Assembly (NCBI GenBank): GCA_945861195.1 | Contig: CAMATS010000117.1 | Location: 1 to 6,959, forward strand | Direction of reading: 5' to 3' | From: Rhodoferax sp. OV413 | GTDB taxonomy: Bacteria; Pseudomonadota; Gammaproteobacteria; Burkholderiales; Burkholderiaceae_C | DNA: 6,959 bases | In this document: positions 1 to 6,605 of the stretch, one piece after another | Layout of the letters: the number at the start of each line of letters is the position of its first letter | Numbering within the stretch: the first letter of the stretch is position 1 | Program-made: the position numbers and the translations under genes | Notes under the pieces: generated by a model | What the model saw: only the letters and a program-made list of their open reading frames with translations | Databases searched by the model: none | What the model was told of the DNA's origin: nothing

Positions 1-39
1 ATTACGAATGAGCTGCTCTACCGACTGAGCTACACCGGC
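1..39 (-). tRNA. tRNA-Thr (anticodon CGT), 5' half, cut by window edge
   Basis: Read on the minus strand from 39 downward, the sequence begins GCCGGTG (acceptor 5' strand), then TA, a D-stem GCTC...GAGC enclosing AGTCGGTA, and the first strand of the anticodon stem with loop TTCGTAA. Counting gives the anticodon CGT at positions 6-4, which decodes ACG (Thr). The block GCAGCxCATTCGTAAT is the same as in E. coli tRNA-Thr(CGT), recalled from memory. The 3' half, the variable loop, T arm and 3' acceptor strand lie beyond the left edge, so folding and CCA status cannot be checked. It follows fbp by 26 bases in the same orientation. Confidence 0.9.
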
Positions 40-50
40 AACTGCCAAAA

Positions 51-56
51 ATTATA
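51..56 (-). promoter_or_regulatory. -10 box (TATAAT) of the tRNA-Thr promoter
   Basis: On the minus strand the bases 56-51 read TATAAT, a perfect sigma-70 -10 hexamer. A start about 7 bases downstream (near 44) would leave a leader of only about 5 bases before the mature tRNA 5' end at 39, a normal arrangement for tRNA genes. No good -35 is visible: the hexamer at 17-base spacing is CAGGCC at 79-74, inside the last codons of fbp. The call rests on the -10 and its spacing to the tRNA only. Confidence 0.6.
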
Positions 57-65
57 GCCGCCGGG

Positions 66-1082
66 TCAGGGTTGGCCTGCTGCCTCGGCGTGGTAGCGGG
101 TGACGCGCTCCACCTCGTTTTTGGAGCCCAGGATGACGCTGACGCGTTCGTGCAGCTTGTCCGGCTTGATGTCCATGATGCGTTGCTGGCCGTTGGTGGC
201 GGCCCCGCCGGCCTGTTCGATCAGCCAGCTCATGGGGTTGGCTTCGTACATGAGGCGCAGCTTACCGGGCTTGTTGGGCTCGCGTTGGTCCCAGGGGTAT
301 AGAAAAACGCCACCTCGGGTGAGGATGCGGTGCACATCGGCCACCATGCTGGCAATCCAGCGCATGTTGAAGTCTTTGCCGCGCGGGCCCTCGGTGCCCG
401 CCAGGCATTCGTCGATGTAGCGGCGCACCGGTGGCGCCCAGTGGCGCATATTGCTCATGTTGATGGCGAATTCTTGGGTCTCTTCGGGAATGCGCACCTG
501 CTCTTGCGTGAGCATGAACGAGCCCTGCTCGCGGTCCAGCGTGAACATGGCCACGCCGGCGCCGACGGTCAGCACCAGGGTGGTTTGCGGGCCGTAGACG
601 CAGTAGCCGGCGGCCACTTGGCGCGAGCCAGCCTGAAGAAAATCTTGTTGGGTAACCGCGTGTCCTTCGGGCTTGACCAGCACACTAAAGATGGTGCCTA
701 TGCTGACATTGACATCAATGTTGCTGGAGCCGTCCAGCGGGTCGAACAGCAGCAGGTATTCGCCCTGGGGATAGCGGTTGGGCACGACATAGATGCTGTC
801 CATCTCTTCGCTGGCCATAGCCGCCAAATGGCCGCCCCATTCATTGGCCTCAATCAGCACATCATTGGCAATGATGTCGAGTTTTTTTTGTATCTCGCCT
901 TGCACGTTTTCGAGGTTGGCGCTGCCCAGCACGCCACCCAAGGCCCCCTTGTTGACGGCTTGGCTGATGCCTTTGCAGGCCCGCGCGACCACCTCGAGCA
1001 GCAAACGCAGCTGGGACGGGATCAGCCCGCCCACACGTTGCTGCTCGACCAGGTAGCGGGTGAGGGAGACTTTGCTTGTCAT
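66..1082 (-). CDS. fbp: Class I fructose-1,6-bisphosphatase
   Basis: Hydrolyses fructose 1,6-bisphosphate to fructose 6-phosphate and phosphate in gluconeogenesis (and the Calvin cycle if present); cytosolic and Mg2+-dependent. The 338 residues match the usual 330-340 of bacterial class I enzymes, with no sign of truncation. Visible signatures are SEEMD at 91-95 (metal ligand Glu), DPLDGSSNID at 114-123 (Asp114 and Asp117 metal ligands), RWIASMVADVHR at 241-252 (substrate phosphate side), and KLRLMYEANPM at 274-284 (Lys274 and metal ligand Glu280). It starts with ATG 3 bases after the pepN stop. A GGAAGA ribosome-binding sequence lies inside the last pepN codons, which implies coupled translation. 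It ends TGA, 26 bases before tRNA-Thr, and no hairpin terminator is seen between them. Confidence 0.97.
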   Translation of the reverse strand: MTSKVSLTRYLVEQQRVGGLIPSQLRLLLEVVARACKGISQAVNKGALGGVLGSANLENVQGEIQKKLDIIANDVLIEANEWGGHLAAMASEEMDSIYVVPNRYPQGEYLLLFDPLDGSSNIDVNVSIGTIFSVLVKPEGHAVTQQDFLQAGSRQVAAGYCVYGPQTTLVLTVGAGVAMFTLDREQGSFMLTQEQVRIPEETQEFAINMSNMRHWAPPVRRYIDECLAGTEGPRGKDFNMRWIASMVADVHRILTRGGVFLYPWDQREPNKPGKLRLMYEANPMSWLIEQAGGAATNGQQRIMDIKPDKLHERVSVILGSKNEVERVTRYHAEAAGQP

Positions 1083-1085
1083 GGC

Positions 1086-3797
1086 TCAGTCTTCCAGGGC
1101 CCGGCTGACTACCTCACGCACGTCGTTGCTGAGGTCGGTCTTGCTGGCCACTCGGGCGATGGCCTCGCGCGCCGCACTGCGGTAGGGCTCGGCGAGCTTT
1201 CTCCAGCGGTCCAGGCCACGCGCGAGCCGCGCGGCCACCTGGGGGTTGAAGCTGTCGAGTTCGAGCACGCGTTCGCTCCAAAACACATAGCCCGCGGCGT
1301 CGCTGCGGTGAAAAGCGCCAGGGTTGGCGCTGCAGTAGCTGAAGATCAGGCTGCGCGCCCGGTTGGGGTTGTGCAGGTTGAAGTCTGGGTGGCTGAGCAG
1401 TTGGCGTACCGCGGGCAGCACCTGGCCGCCGCGGTCGCAGGTGCTGCCCTGTATTGCAAACCATTTGTCAAGCACCAGTTCCTCTCGCTGAAAGAGTGCA
1501 TGAAAACGCGCCAGTGCCGGGGCGGCGAGTTCATGGCCGCTGTTGACCAGCGCAGCCAGTGCGCCAAGGCGGTCGGTCATGTTGTCGGCATCTTTGAAGC
1601 GCTGGTAGGCTTTTCCTGGCCACAGGCTGTCGCCAGTTTCACGCGCGGCCAGGCAAAGCTGGCTAAGCGCCAGGCCGGCCAGGGCACGGCGGCCGGCGGA
1701 GGCTGAGTCTGGGCTGTAGCCGCCGTTGTTTTGGTGGGCCTCAAAGGCCCAGTGCCAATCTGTTTGCAAGCCGATGGCGAGTTGCAGGCGCATCGCCTCG
1801 CGCACAGCATGGATGCGTTGCGGGTCTACGCTGTCGAGCTGCTCGGCGATATAGGTTTCAGATGGCAGGGTCAGCGCGAGTTCTTTGAAGGCGGCGTCTA
1901 GGTGCTCAGTGCGCAGCAGCGCGCGCAGGGCGGCCAAATAGGCCTGGGGCAATGGGCTGGGTGCGCTGCCCGCAGGCTTTTGTGTGATGGATTCGATGGC
2001 GATTCTCAGCGCCAAACGCTGGCCTGCCTCCCAGCGGTTGAAGGGGTCAGGGTCTGAGGCAAGCAGTATGAGCAACTGCTCATCGGAGTAGTCGAATTGC
2101 AGCAGCACCGGGGCGCTAAAGCCGCGCAGGATGGACGGCACAGGCTCCTCGGTTACCTGCAAGAAGGTGATGGACTGCGCCGCTTCGGTCAGCACCAGCA
2201 GATGCTTGTCGGTAACGGTTTCTGCACCTGGCAGGTGCAGCGGCAGCTCGGCACCGCTGATGCCAACCAGCCCCAGGCTGACCGGGATGACGAAGGGTGC
2301 TTTGTCAGATTGCCCCGGGGTGGCCGGGCAGCTTTGCTTAAAGCTCAGGGTGTAGGTCTGGGCCTGGGCATCGTAATGCCCAACGGCCTGTAGGCGTGGT
2401 GTGCCGGCTTGGCTGTACCAGCGTTTGAACTGAGGCAGCAGCCGTGCCAGGTCAGACTCTGGGTTGGCATCGGCGATGGCCTGGGCAAAGTCATCGCAGG
2501 TTACTGCCTGGCCATCGTGGCGCGCGAAGTACAGGCTCAGGCCCTGGGCAAAACCGACGCGTCCAACCAGGGTTTGCATCATGCGCACCACTTCGGCACC
2601 TTTTTCGTAAATGGTGACGGTGTAGAAGTTGTTGATCTCGATGTAGCTGTCAGGGCGCACGGGGTGCGCCATGGGACCGGCGTCTTCGGGGAACTGGGCG
2701 GTGCGCAGCACCCGAACGTCTTCAATGCGTTTGACCGCCCGGGCCGAGGCGGTGGTGCACAAATCTTGGGAAAACTCCTGATCCCGGAACACCGTCAGGC
2801 CCTCCTTGAGGCTGAGTTGAAACCAGTCTTGGCAGGTGACTCGGTTGCCTGTCCAGTTGTGGAAATACTCGTGCCCGACCACGCTTTCGATGTTGGCGTA
2901 GTCGGCGTCTGTGGCGGTGGCAGGGTTGGCCAGCACATATTTGGTGTTGAAAATGTTCAGGCCCTTGTTCTCCATGGCGCCCATGTTGAAGTCGCTGGTG
3001 GCCACGATCATGAAGCGTTCCAGGTCCAGCGGCAGGCCGAAGCGGGCCTCGTCCCAGGCCACCGAGGCCATGAGCGAGTGCATGGCATGCTCGGTTTTGT
3101 CCATATCGCCAGGCCTGACATAGACCTGCAGCACATGTTCTTTGCCGGCGCGCGACAAGATGCGTTGCTCGCGGCACACCAACTGGCCCGCCACCAGCGC
3201 AAACAGGTAGCAGGGTTTTTTGTGCGGGTCGACCCAGGTGGCAAAGTGGCGGCCCTCGTTGCCAGGCCCCTCCAGCGGGCCCTGCGCCACCAGGTTGCCG
3301 TTGGACAGAAGCACGGGGTACTTTTGCCGGTCAGCCCGCAGGGTAACGGTGTAGCTGGCCATCACGTCCGGGCGGTCCAGAAAATAGGTAATGCGCCGAA
3401 AACCCTCGGCCTCACACTGGGTAAAAAACGAACCTTGGCTCAAATACAGACCGGTCAGGCCAGTGTTTTTGGTGGGTGCGCAGGTGGTAAATATCTCCAG
3501 CTCAAAGCTGCCCTCGGCGGGCAGGCCGTCCAGCACCAGTTGCTGGTTCTCGATCTTGAAGGCGGTTCCCTGGCCGTTGACCAGCACGCGGGCCAGGTTG
3601 AGGTCTTCGCCGTCGAGTTTGAGCGGCTGGGCCGGCACATCGGGGTTGCGGCGCAACACCATTTTGTTGAGCACCCGGGTTTTGGCGGGGTCCAGGTCAA
3701 AACTCAGGTCGACCGTGTCCACCCAGTAGGGCGGGGCGGTGTAATCGGTGCGGCGGATCACTGTGGCCGGGCTGGCGCCATCACGAAGTTGCAACAT
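1086..3797 (-). CDS. pepN: Aminopeptidase N (M1 family zinc metallopeptidase)
   Basis: Cytosolic broad-specificity aminopeptidase that removes N-terminal residues from peptides in late protein turnover. The 903 residues compare with about 870 in E. coli PepN; the excess includes some 12 extra residues at the N-terminus. Diagnostic motifs are GAMEN at 273-277 (N-terminal amine recognition), the zinc site HEYFH at 309-313 with the third ligand Glu332 in KEGLTVF, and the likely transition-state Tyr397 in VTIYEKGAE. The C-terminal helical domain is recognisable to the end (NNMTD, MDKW-like LDKWF, NPNRARSLI, NPQVAARL). All catalytic residues are present. The ATG start has a clear GGAGA (3808-3804) with a 6-base spacer. 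It overlaps the upstream HAD gene by 17 bases and is followed by fbp after 3 bases. Confidence 0.97.
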   Translation of the reverse strand: MLQLRDGASPATVIRRTDYTAPPYWVDTVDLSFDLDPAKTRVLNKMVLRRNPDVPAQPLKLDGEDLNLARVLVNGQGTAFKIENQQLVLDGLPAEGSFELEIFTTCAPTKNTGLTGLYLSQGSFFTQCEAEGFRRITYFLDRPDVMASYTVTLRADRQKYPVLLSNGNLVAQGPLEGPGNEGRHFATWVDPHKKPCYLFALVAGQLVCREQRILSRAGKEHVLQVYVRPGDMDKTEHAMHSLMASVAWDEARFGLPLDLERFMIVATSDFNMGAMENKGLNIFNTKYVLANPATATDADYANIESVVGHEYFHNWTGNRVTCQDWFQLSLKEGLTVFRDQEFSQDLCTTASARAVKRIEDVRVLRTAQFPEDAGPMAHPVRPDSYIEINNFYTVTIYEKGAEVVRMMQTLVGRVGFAQGLSLYFARHDGQAVTCDDFAQAIADANPESDLARLLPQFKRWYSQAGTPRLQAVGHYDAQAQTYTLSFKQSCPATPGQSDKAPFVIPVSLGLVGISGAELPLHLPGAETVTDKHLLVLTEAAQSITFLQVTEEPVPSILRGFSAPVLLQFDYSDEQLLILLASDPDPFNRWEAGQRLALRIAIESITQKPAGSAPSPLPQAYLAALRALLRTEHLDAAFKELALTLPSETYIAEQLDSVDPQRIHAVREAMRLQLAIGLQTDWHWAFEAHQNNGGYSPDSASAGRRALAGLALSQLCLAARETGDSLWPGKAYQRFKDADNMTDRLGALAALVNSGHELAAPALARFHALFQREELVLDKWFAIQGSTCDRGGQVLPAVRQLLSHPDFNLHNPNRARSLIFSYCSANPGAFHRSDAAGYVFWSERVLELDSFNPQVAARLARGLDRWRKLAEPYRSAAREAIARVASKTDLSNDVREVVSRALED

Positions 3798-4479
3798 ACA
3801 AGGTCTCCAAAAAGCCTGAATTCATCAGGTCAAGGTAATGGTTCGCGCTGGCGATCACCTGCGGGCCAGCCAGTTCTTCAGCCCGGTGCGAGGTGCACAT
3901 GGCCACGGCGCGCATGCCGGCGCGGCGTGCGGCCTCGATGCCAAAGGGCGCGTCTTCAAACACGATACAGGCTTCTGGGCTGATGCCCATTCGCTTGGCT
4001 GCTTCCAAAAATATAGCGGGCTCGGGTTTGCCGGGCAAGCCTTCGTCGCCGCCCACCACCGCGTGCGGTGCCTGCGGCAGCTGCAGGTGGCCAAAGGCAA
4101 AGGCAATGTTGTGGCGGTCTCCGGCAGTGCCCACGCCCACTTTTAGGCCAAGCGCCCGGGCACGGCCAGCAAATTCGGTGAAGCCTGCCACCTCGCGAAA
4201 CACGGGGCCGAAAGCCTCTCGGTACAGCGCCTCTTTTTGTTCGGCGAGTTCGCGGTTGCGCTCTGGCGAAAGCTCGGTCTGGAACAGCTCATTCATGCAT
4301 TCCACCACAGTGCGCCCGGTGGTACGGCGCATCAGCTCACCCACCTCGATGTCCAGCCCATGGTGGGCCGCAAAGGCCACCCAGCTTTGCTTGTGATGGC
4401 CCATCGAGTCGATCATGGTGCCGTCCATGTCGAAAATCAGCGCCTGGACTGGGGCTTTGGGGTGTTGCCAGCTGCTCAT
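3781..4479 (-). CDS. HAD-superfamily hydrolase, beta-phosphoglucomutase-like
   Basis: A 232-residue soluble HAD enzyme, probably a sugar-phosphate phosphatase or a phosphoglucomutase-like protein. All four HAD motifs are visible: motif I DMDGT at 17-21 (Asp17 nucleophile, Asp19 acid/base), motif II with Thr118 in GVGTAGD, motif III Lys151 in GKPEPAIF, and motif IV FEDAPFGIEAA at 174-184 (Glu175/Asp176, Mg2+). The segment between motifs I and II, about residues 25-95, is a helical C1 cap of subfamily I, as in beta-phosphoglucomutase, PGP and YqaB-type phosphatases. The substrate cannot be read from the sequence. The ATG shares its A with the prfB stop (TGATG at 4481-4477), and AGGG lies about 8 bases upstream. 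Its 3' end overlaps pepN by 17 bases. The nearby fbp makes a role on a sugar phosphate attractive but unproven. Confidence 0.88.
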   Translation of the reverse strand: MSSWQHPKAPVQALIFDMDGTMIDSMGHHKQSWVAFAAHHGLDIEVGELMRRTTGRTVVECMNELFQTELSPERNRELAEQKEALYREAFGPVFREVAGFTEFAGRARALGLKVGVGTAGDRHNIAFAFGHLQLPQAPHAVVGGDEGLPGKPEPAIFLEAAKRMGISPEACIVFEDAPFGIEAARRAGMRAVAMCTSHRAEELAGPQVIASANHYLDLMNSGFLETLYVATS

Positions 4480-5583
4480 CAGACGCCCTGCTTGAGAGAG
4501 GCCTGAATGAAGGGGTCGAGGTCGCCATCCAGCACTTTTTGCGTGGCCGAGGTTTCGTAGTTGGTGCGCAGGTCCTTGATGCGGCTTTGGTCCAGTACAT
4601 AAGAGCGGATCTGGTGGCCCCAGCCGACATCGGTCTTGGTGTCTTCGAGCTTTTGCTGCTCTTCCATTCGTTTGCGCATTTCAAAGTCATAGAGGCGGCT
4701 GCGCAGGCGCTTCCAGGCCACGTCGCGGTTTCCGTGCTGGCTCCGGCCGTCCTGGCACTGCACCACGATGCCGGTGGGGATGTGCGTGAGGCGCACCGCC
4801 GAGTCGGTCTTGTTGATGTGCTGGCCGCCCGCGCCGCTGGCACGGAAGGTGTCGGTGCGTACATCGGCCGGGTTGATGTCGATCTCGATCGAGTCATCCA
4901 CCTCGGGGTAGACAAACACCGAGGCAAACGAGGTATGACGCCCGCCTGAGGAGTCAAACGGCGACTTGCGCACCAACCGGTGCACGCCGGTCTCAGTCCG
5001 CAGCAGGCCAAAAGCGTATTCGCCCTCGACCTTGATGGTGGCACCTTTGATTCCAGCGGTGTCACCGGCGGATTCGTCTTCAATGGTGGCCTTGAAGCCC
5101 TTGCGCTCAGCATAGCGCAGGTACTGGCGCAGCAGCATGCTGGCCCAGTCGCAGGCTTCGGTGCCGCCAGCGCCAGCCTGAATGTCAAGAAAGGCGTTCA
5201 TTGGGTCGGCCGGGTTGTTGAACATGCGGCGGAACTCCAGCCCCTCGATGGTCAGGGCCAGCTTGGCGGTTTCTTCTTCGATGGTGAGCAGGCCGGCCTC
5301 GTCGCCGTCCTCCTTGGACATGTCGTAGAGCTCGCTGTTGTCGGCCAGCTCGCGGGTCAGGTCATTGAGGGTGAGCACAATGCCGTCGAGCGATTTTTTC
5401 TCGCGGCCGAGCTCTTGGGCTCGCTTGGGGTCGTTCCAGACGCTCGGGTCTTCCAGCGAGGCGTTGACGGTCCTCAGACGTTCGGCTTTAGCATCGTAGT
5501 CAAAGGTACCCCCTGAGCGCGGCAGTGCGTGCGCTCAGATCTGCCAATTGGGTGCCAATGAGGTTGATGTGTTCTGCTTCCAT
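4479..5583 (-). CDS. prfB: Peptide chain release factor 2 (RF2), expressed by programmed +1 frameshift
   Basis: RF2 recognises UGA and UAA stop codons and triggers peptide release on the ribosome. The product is encoded by 5583-5503 (27 codons, M-E-A-E-H-I-N to R-G-Y-L) joined to 5501-4479 after skipping base 5502, giving 367 residues; E. coli RF2 is 365. Key motifs in full-length numbering are SPF at 207-209 (stop-codon reading, RF2 type rather than the PxT of RF1) and GGQ at 252-254 (hydrolysis). Position 248, which is Thr246 in E. coli K-12, is the common Ala here. The downstream frame alone looks like a 299-codon ORF from GTG at 5378, which is a truncation artefact. The start is supported by AGGA at 5595-5592 with an 8-base spacer. 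The stop overlaps the start of the HAD gene. In many proteobacteria lysS follows prfB; here it does not. Confidence 0.97.
5499..5514 (-). promoter_or_regulatory. prfB: RF2 programmed +1 frameshift site
   Basis: Minus-strand sequence AGGGGGTACCTTTGAC. The internal Shine-Dalgarno-like AGGGGG (5514-5509) sits three bases upstream of the slippery CTT (5505-5503), followed by the in-frame TGA (5502-5500) and C. This differs from the E. coli site only in TAC for TAT. When RF2 is scarce, slow termination at this poor UGA-C context lets peptidyl-tRNA slip from CUU to UUU, and reading continues with GAC-TAC-GAT (D-Y-D). When RF2 is abundant, ribosomes release after 27 residues. This is the established autoregulation of prfB. 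Confidence 0.96.
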
Positions 5584-5666
5584 GATGGGGATCCTGATCG
5601 TTACGGGTGGTTGTTGCGACGCATTTTCTCATGCCGCGCCGGACGCCGATCCGCTGCGGTCTGGGC

Positions 5667-6569
5667 TTAGGCGATAAAGCCCTCGATCAGCGCGGCGAGT
5701 TGCTCAGGTTGGTCGTGGTGCATCATGTGGCCGGCGTTCTGGATGCGAGCAATCTTGACCTGCGGCAGCACGGACAGACGCCGATGGTGCTCCGCCAGGG
5801 TGAGGCGGCCTTTCCACCACTCGTTAAGCTGGTTGTGGTCAGCCTCAACTGCCAGCGTGGGCATGCTGATGAGGGCGTAAATAGCCATCACTTCGTCAAG
5901 CCGATACAGGTTGGCGTTGGCGAGTTTGTGGGCAGCTTCGCCCAAAATCTGCCACTCTCCGTGGCTGTTTTGTCGTGCCCAGTGCTGTGCCAGCCAGGCG
6001 GCCTTGTCGGGTGAGAGGCGCGGGTTGGTCTTGGTAAGGCGGCGTGCCACGCCGGCGCTGTCAGGGTAGGGCCTGAGGGCTTTTTCGCCACGGTGGAGTT
6101 GCTTGAGCTCGTCCATCCAGCGTGCGTAGCGGCCAGCGGCCTGGTCGGGGGTGGTGGCCGGCATGCCAAAGCCCTCCAAGTTGACCAACCGGCGCACCCG
6201 CTCGGGACGGATGCCAGCGTACAGCATCACCACACCGCCCCCCATGCTGTGGCCCACCAGATTGACAGCGCGGCCTGGGGCATAGTGGTCGAGCAAAAAA
6301 TCAAGGTCGGCCAAGTAGTCGGCCTGCCAAAAGTTGTCGGCCCCGCCACTGTCGGTCAGGCCATAGCCGCGCCAGTCGGGTGCAATCACATGATGGTCTT
6401 GGCTGAAGGCGTCCACCATGAACTGGTAGCTCGCCGCGACGTCCATCCAGCCATGCACCATCACCAGCGGTATTTTGTCGGCCGCAGGCTCACCCCAAAT
6501 GCGCACGTGGTACTGCAACTGGCGGATCGGGACGAATTCACTGCGGGATTGGCGTTTGGCTTGGTACAT
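5667..6569 (-). CDS. Alpha/beta-fold hydrolase
   Basis: Soluble alpha/beta hydrolase of about 300 residues; the substrate is unknown. Numbering from the Met at 6569, the oxyanion-hole motif HGW is at 39-41, the nucleophile elbow GHSMGG at 106-111 (Ser108), a cap region spans roughly 136-235, and the catalytic His is His281 in NAGHMMHHDQP. The acid is less certain; Asp244 in LAVEADHN is the likely candidate, slightly displaced from the usual position. APDWRGYGLTD at 63-73 is typical of epoxide-hydrolase/esterase-like members. There is no signal peptide. Two in-frame ATGs lie upstream at 6581 and 6578, which would add four residues. None of the three starts has a Shine-Dalgarno; 6569 is preferred because a TATGAT box ends 7 bases before it. 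The gene ends with TAA 83 bases upstream of prfB, a gap with no clear terminator or promoter. Confidence 0.88.
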   Translation of the reverse strand: MYQAKRQSRSEFVPIRQLQYHVRIWGEPAADKIPLVMVHGWMDVAASYQFMVDAFSQDHHVIAPDWRGYGLTDSGGADNFWQADYLADLDFLLDHYAPGRAVNLVGHSMGGGVVMLYAGIRPERVRRLVNLEGFGMPATTPDQAAGRYARWMDELKQLHRGEKALRPYPDSAGVARRLTKTNPRLSPDKAAWLAQHWARQNSHGEWQILGEAAHKLANANLYRLDEVMAIYALISMPTLAVEADHNQLNEWWKGRLTLAEHHRRLSVLPQVKIARIQNAGHMMHHDQPEQLAALIEGFIA

Positions 6570-6576
6570 TTGGCAC

Positions 6577-6605
6577 ATCATACGGAGAGTGATCGTGAGC
6601 GTCAG
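6577..6605 (-). promoter_or_regulatory. Candidate promoter of the alpha/beta hydrolase (possibly leaderless)
   Basis: On the minus strand CTGACG (6605-6600; TGAC core of the -35) is followed after 17 bases by TATGAT (6582-6577; five of six matches to the -10). Seven bases further on comes the ATG at 6569, so transcription would begin at or one base before the start codon. This agrees with the missing Shine-Dalgarno. The element lies across the start of the divergent synthetase gene. A second -35-like TTGACT overlaps it but at a poor 21-base spacing. This is inference from sequence only. Confidence 0.4.
6584..6589 (+). promoter_or_regulatory. Ribosome-binding site deciding the GTG start of the acyl-CoA synthetase-like gene
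   Basis: GGAGAG followed by a 5-base spacer (TGATC) and GTG at 6595-6597. No ATG occurs in frame just upstream. The only nearby alternative is another GTG at 6589, which overlaps this site and so would lack it. The first in-frame ATG at 6712 falls inside recognisable family sequence and would truncate the protein. Confidence 0.75.

Noticed and set aside
35..64. CCGGC/GCCGG inverted arms flanking the fbp-tRNA gap as a possible terminator
   Set aside because: The loop is about 20 bases, there is no T-run after the second arm, and the second arm is the tRNA acceptor 5' strand itself.
330..1706. A 458-codon plus-strand open frame opposite fbp and the pepN 3' end
   Set aside because: It lies wholly antisense to well-recognised fbp and pepN, spans their junction, and has a low-complexity His/Gly/Ala/Val-rich product with no family resemblance. 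Such long antisense frames are common in GC-rich DNA.
2409..3983. A 524-codon plus-strand open frame opposite pepN and the HAD 3' end
   Set aside because: Same reasoning: it mirrors the codon bias of pepN, shows no recognisable domain, and the opposite strand holds complete catalytic motifs.
4337..5188. A 283-codon minus-strand frame overlapping prfB and the HAD start
   Set aside because: It is a shifted-frame shadow of prfB; its Arg/Pro/Ser/Thr/Ala-rich composition is typical of out-of-frame GC-rich DNA.
5500..5502. In-frame TGA in prfB read as a nonsense mutation or pseudogene
   Set aside because: The context AGGGGG-TAC-CTT-TGA-C is the conserved RF2 frameshift site, and the rest of the protein is intact.
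5584..5666. Gap between the hydrolase stop and prfB searched for a promoter or terminator
   Set aside because: Only weak candidates were seen: GCAT/ATGC arms around GAGAAA without a T-run, and a poor TAACGA -10. A prfB promoter is likely here or inside the hydrolase gene but cannot be placed.
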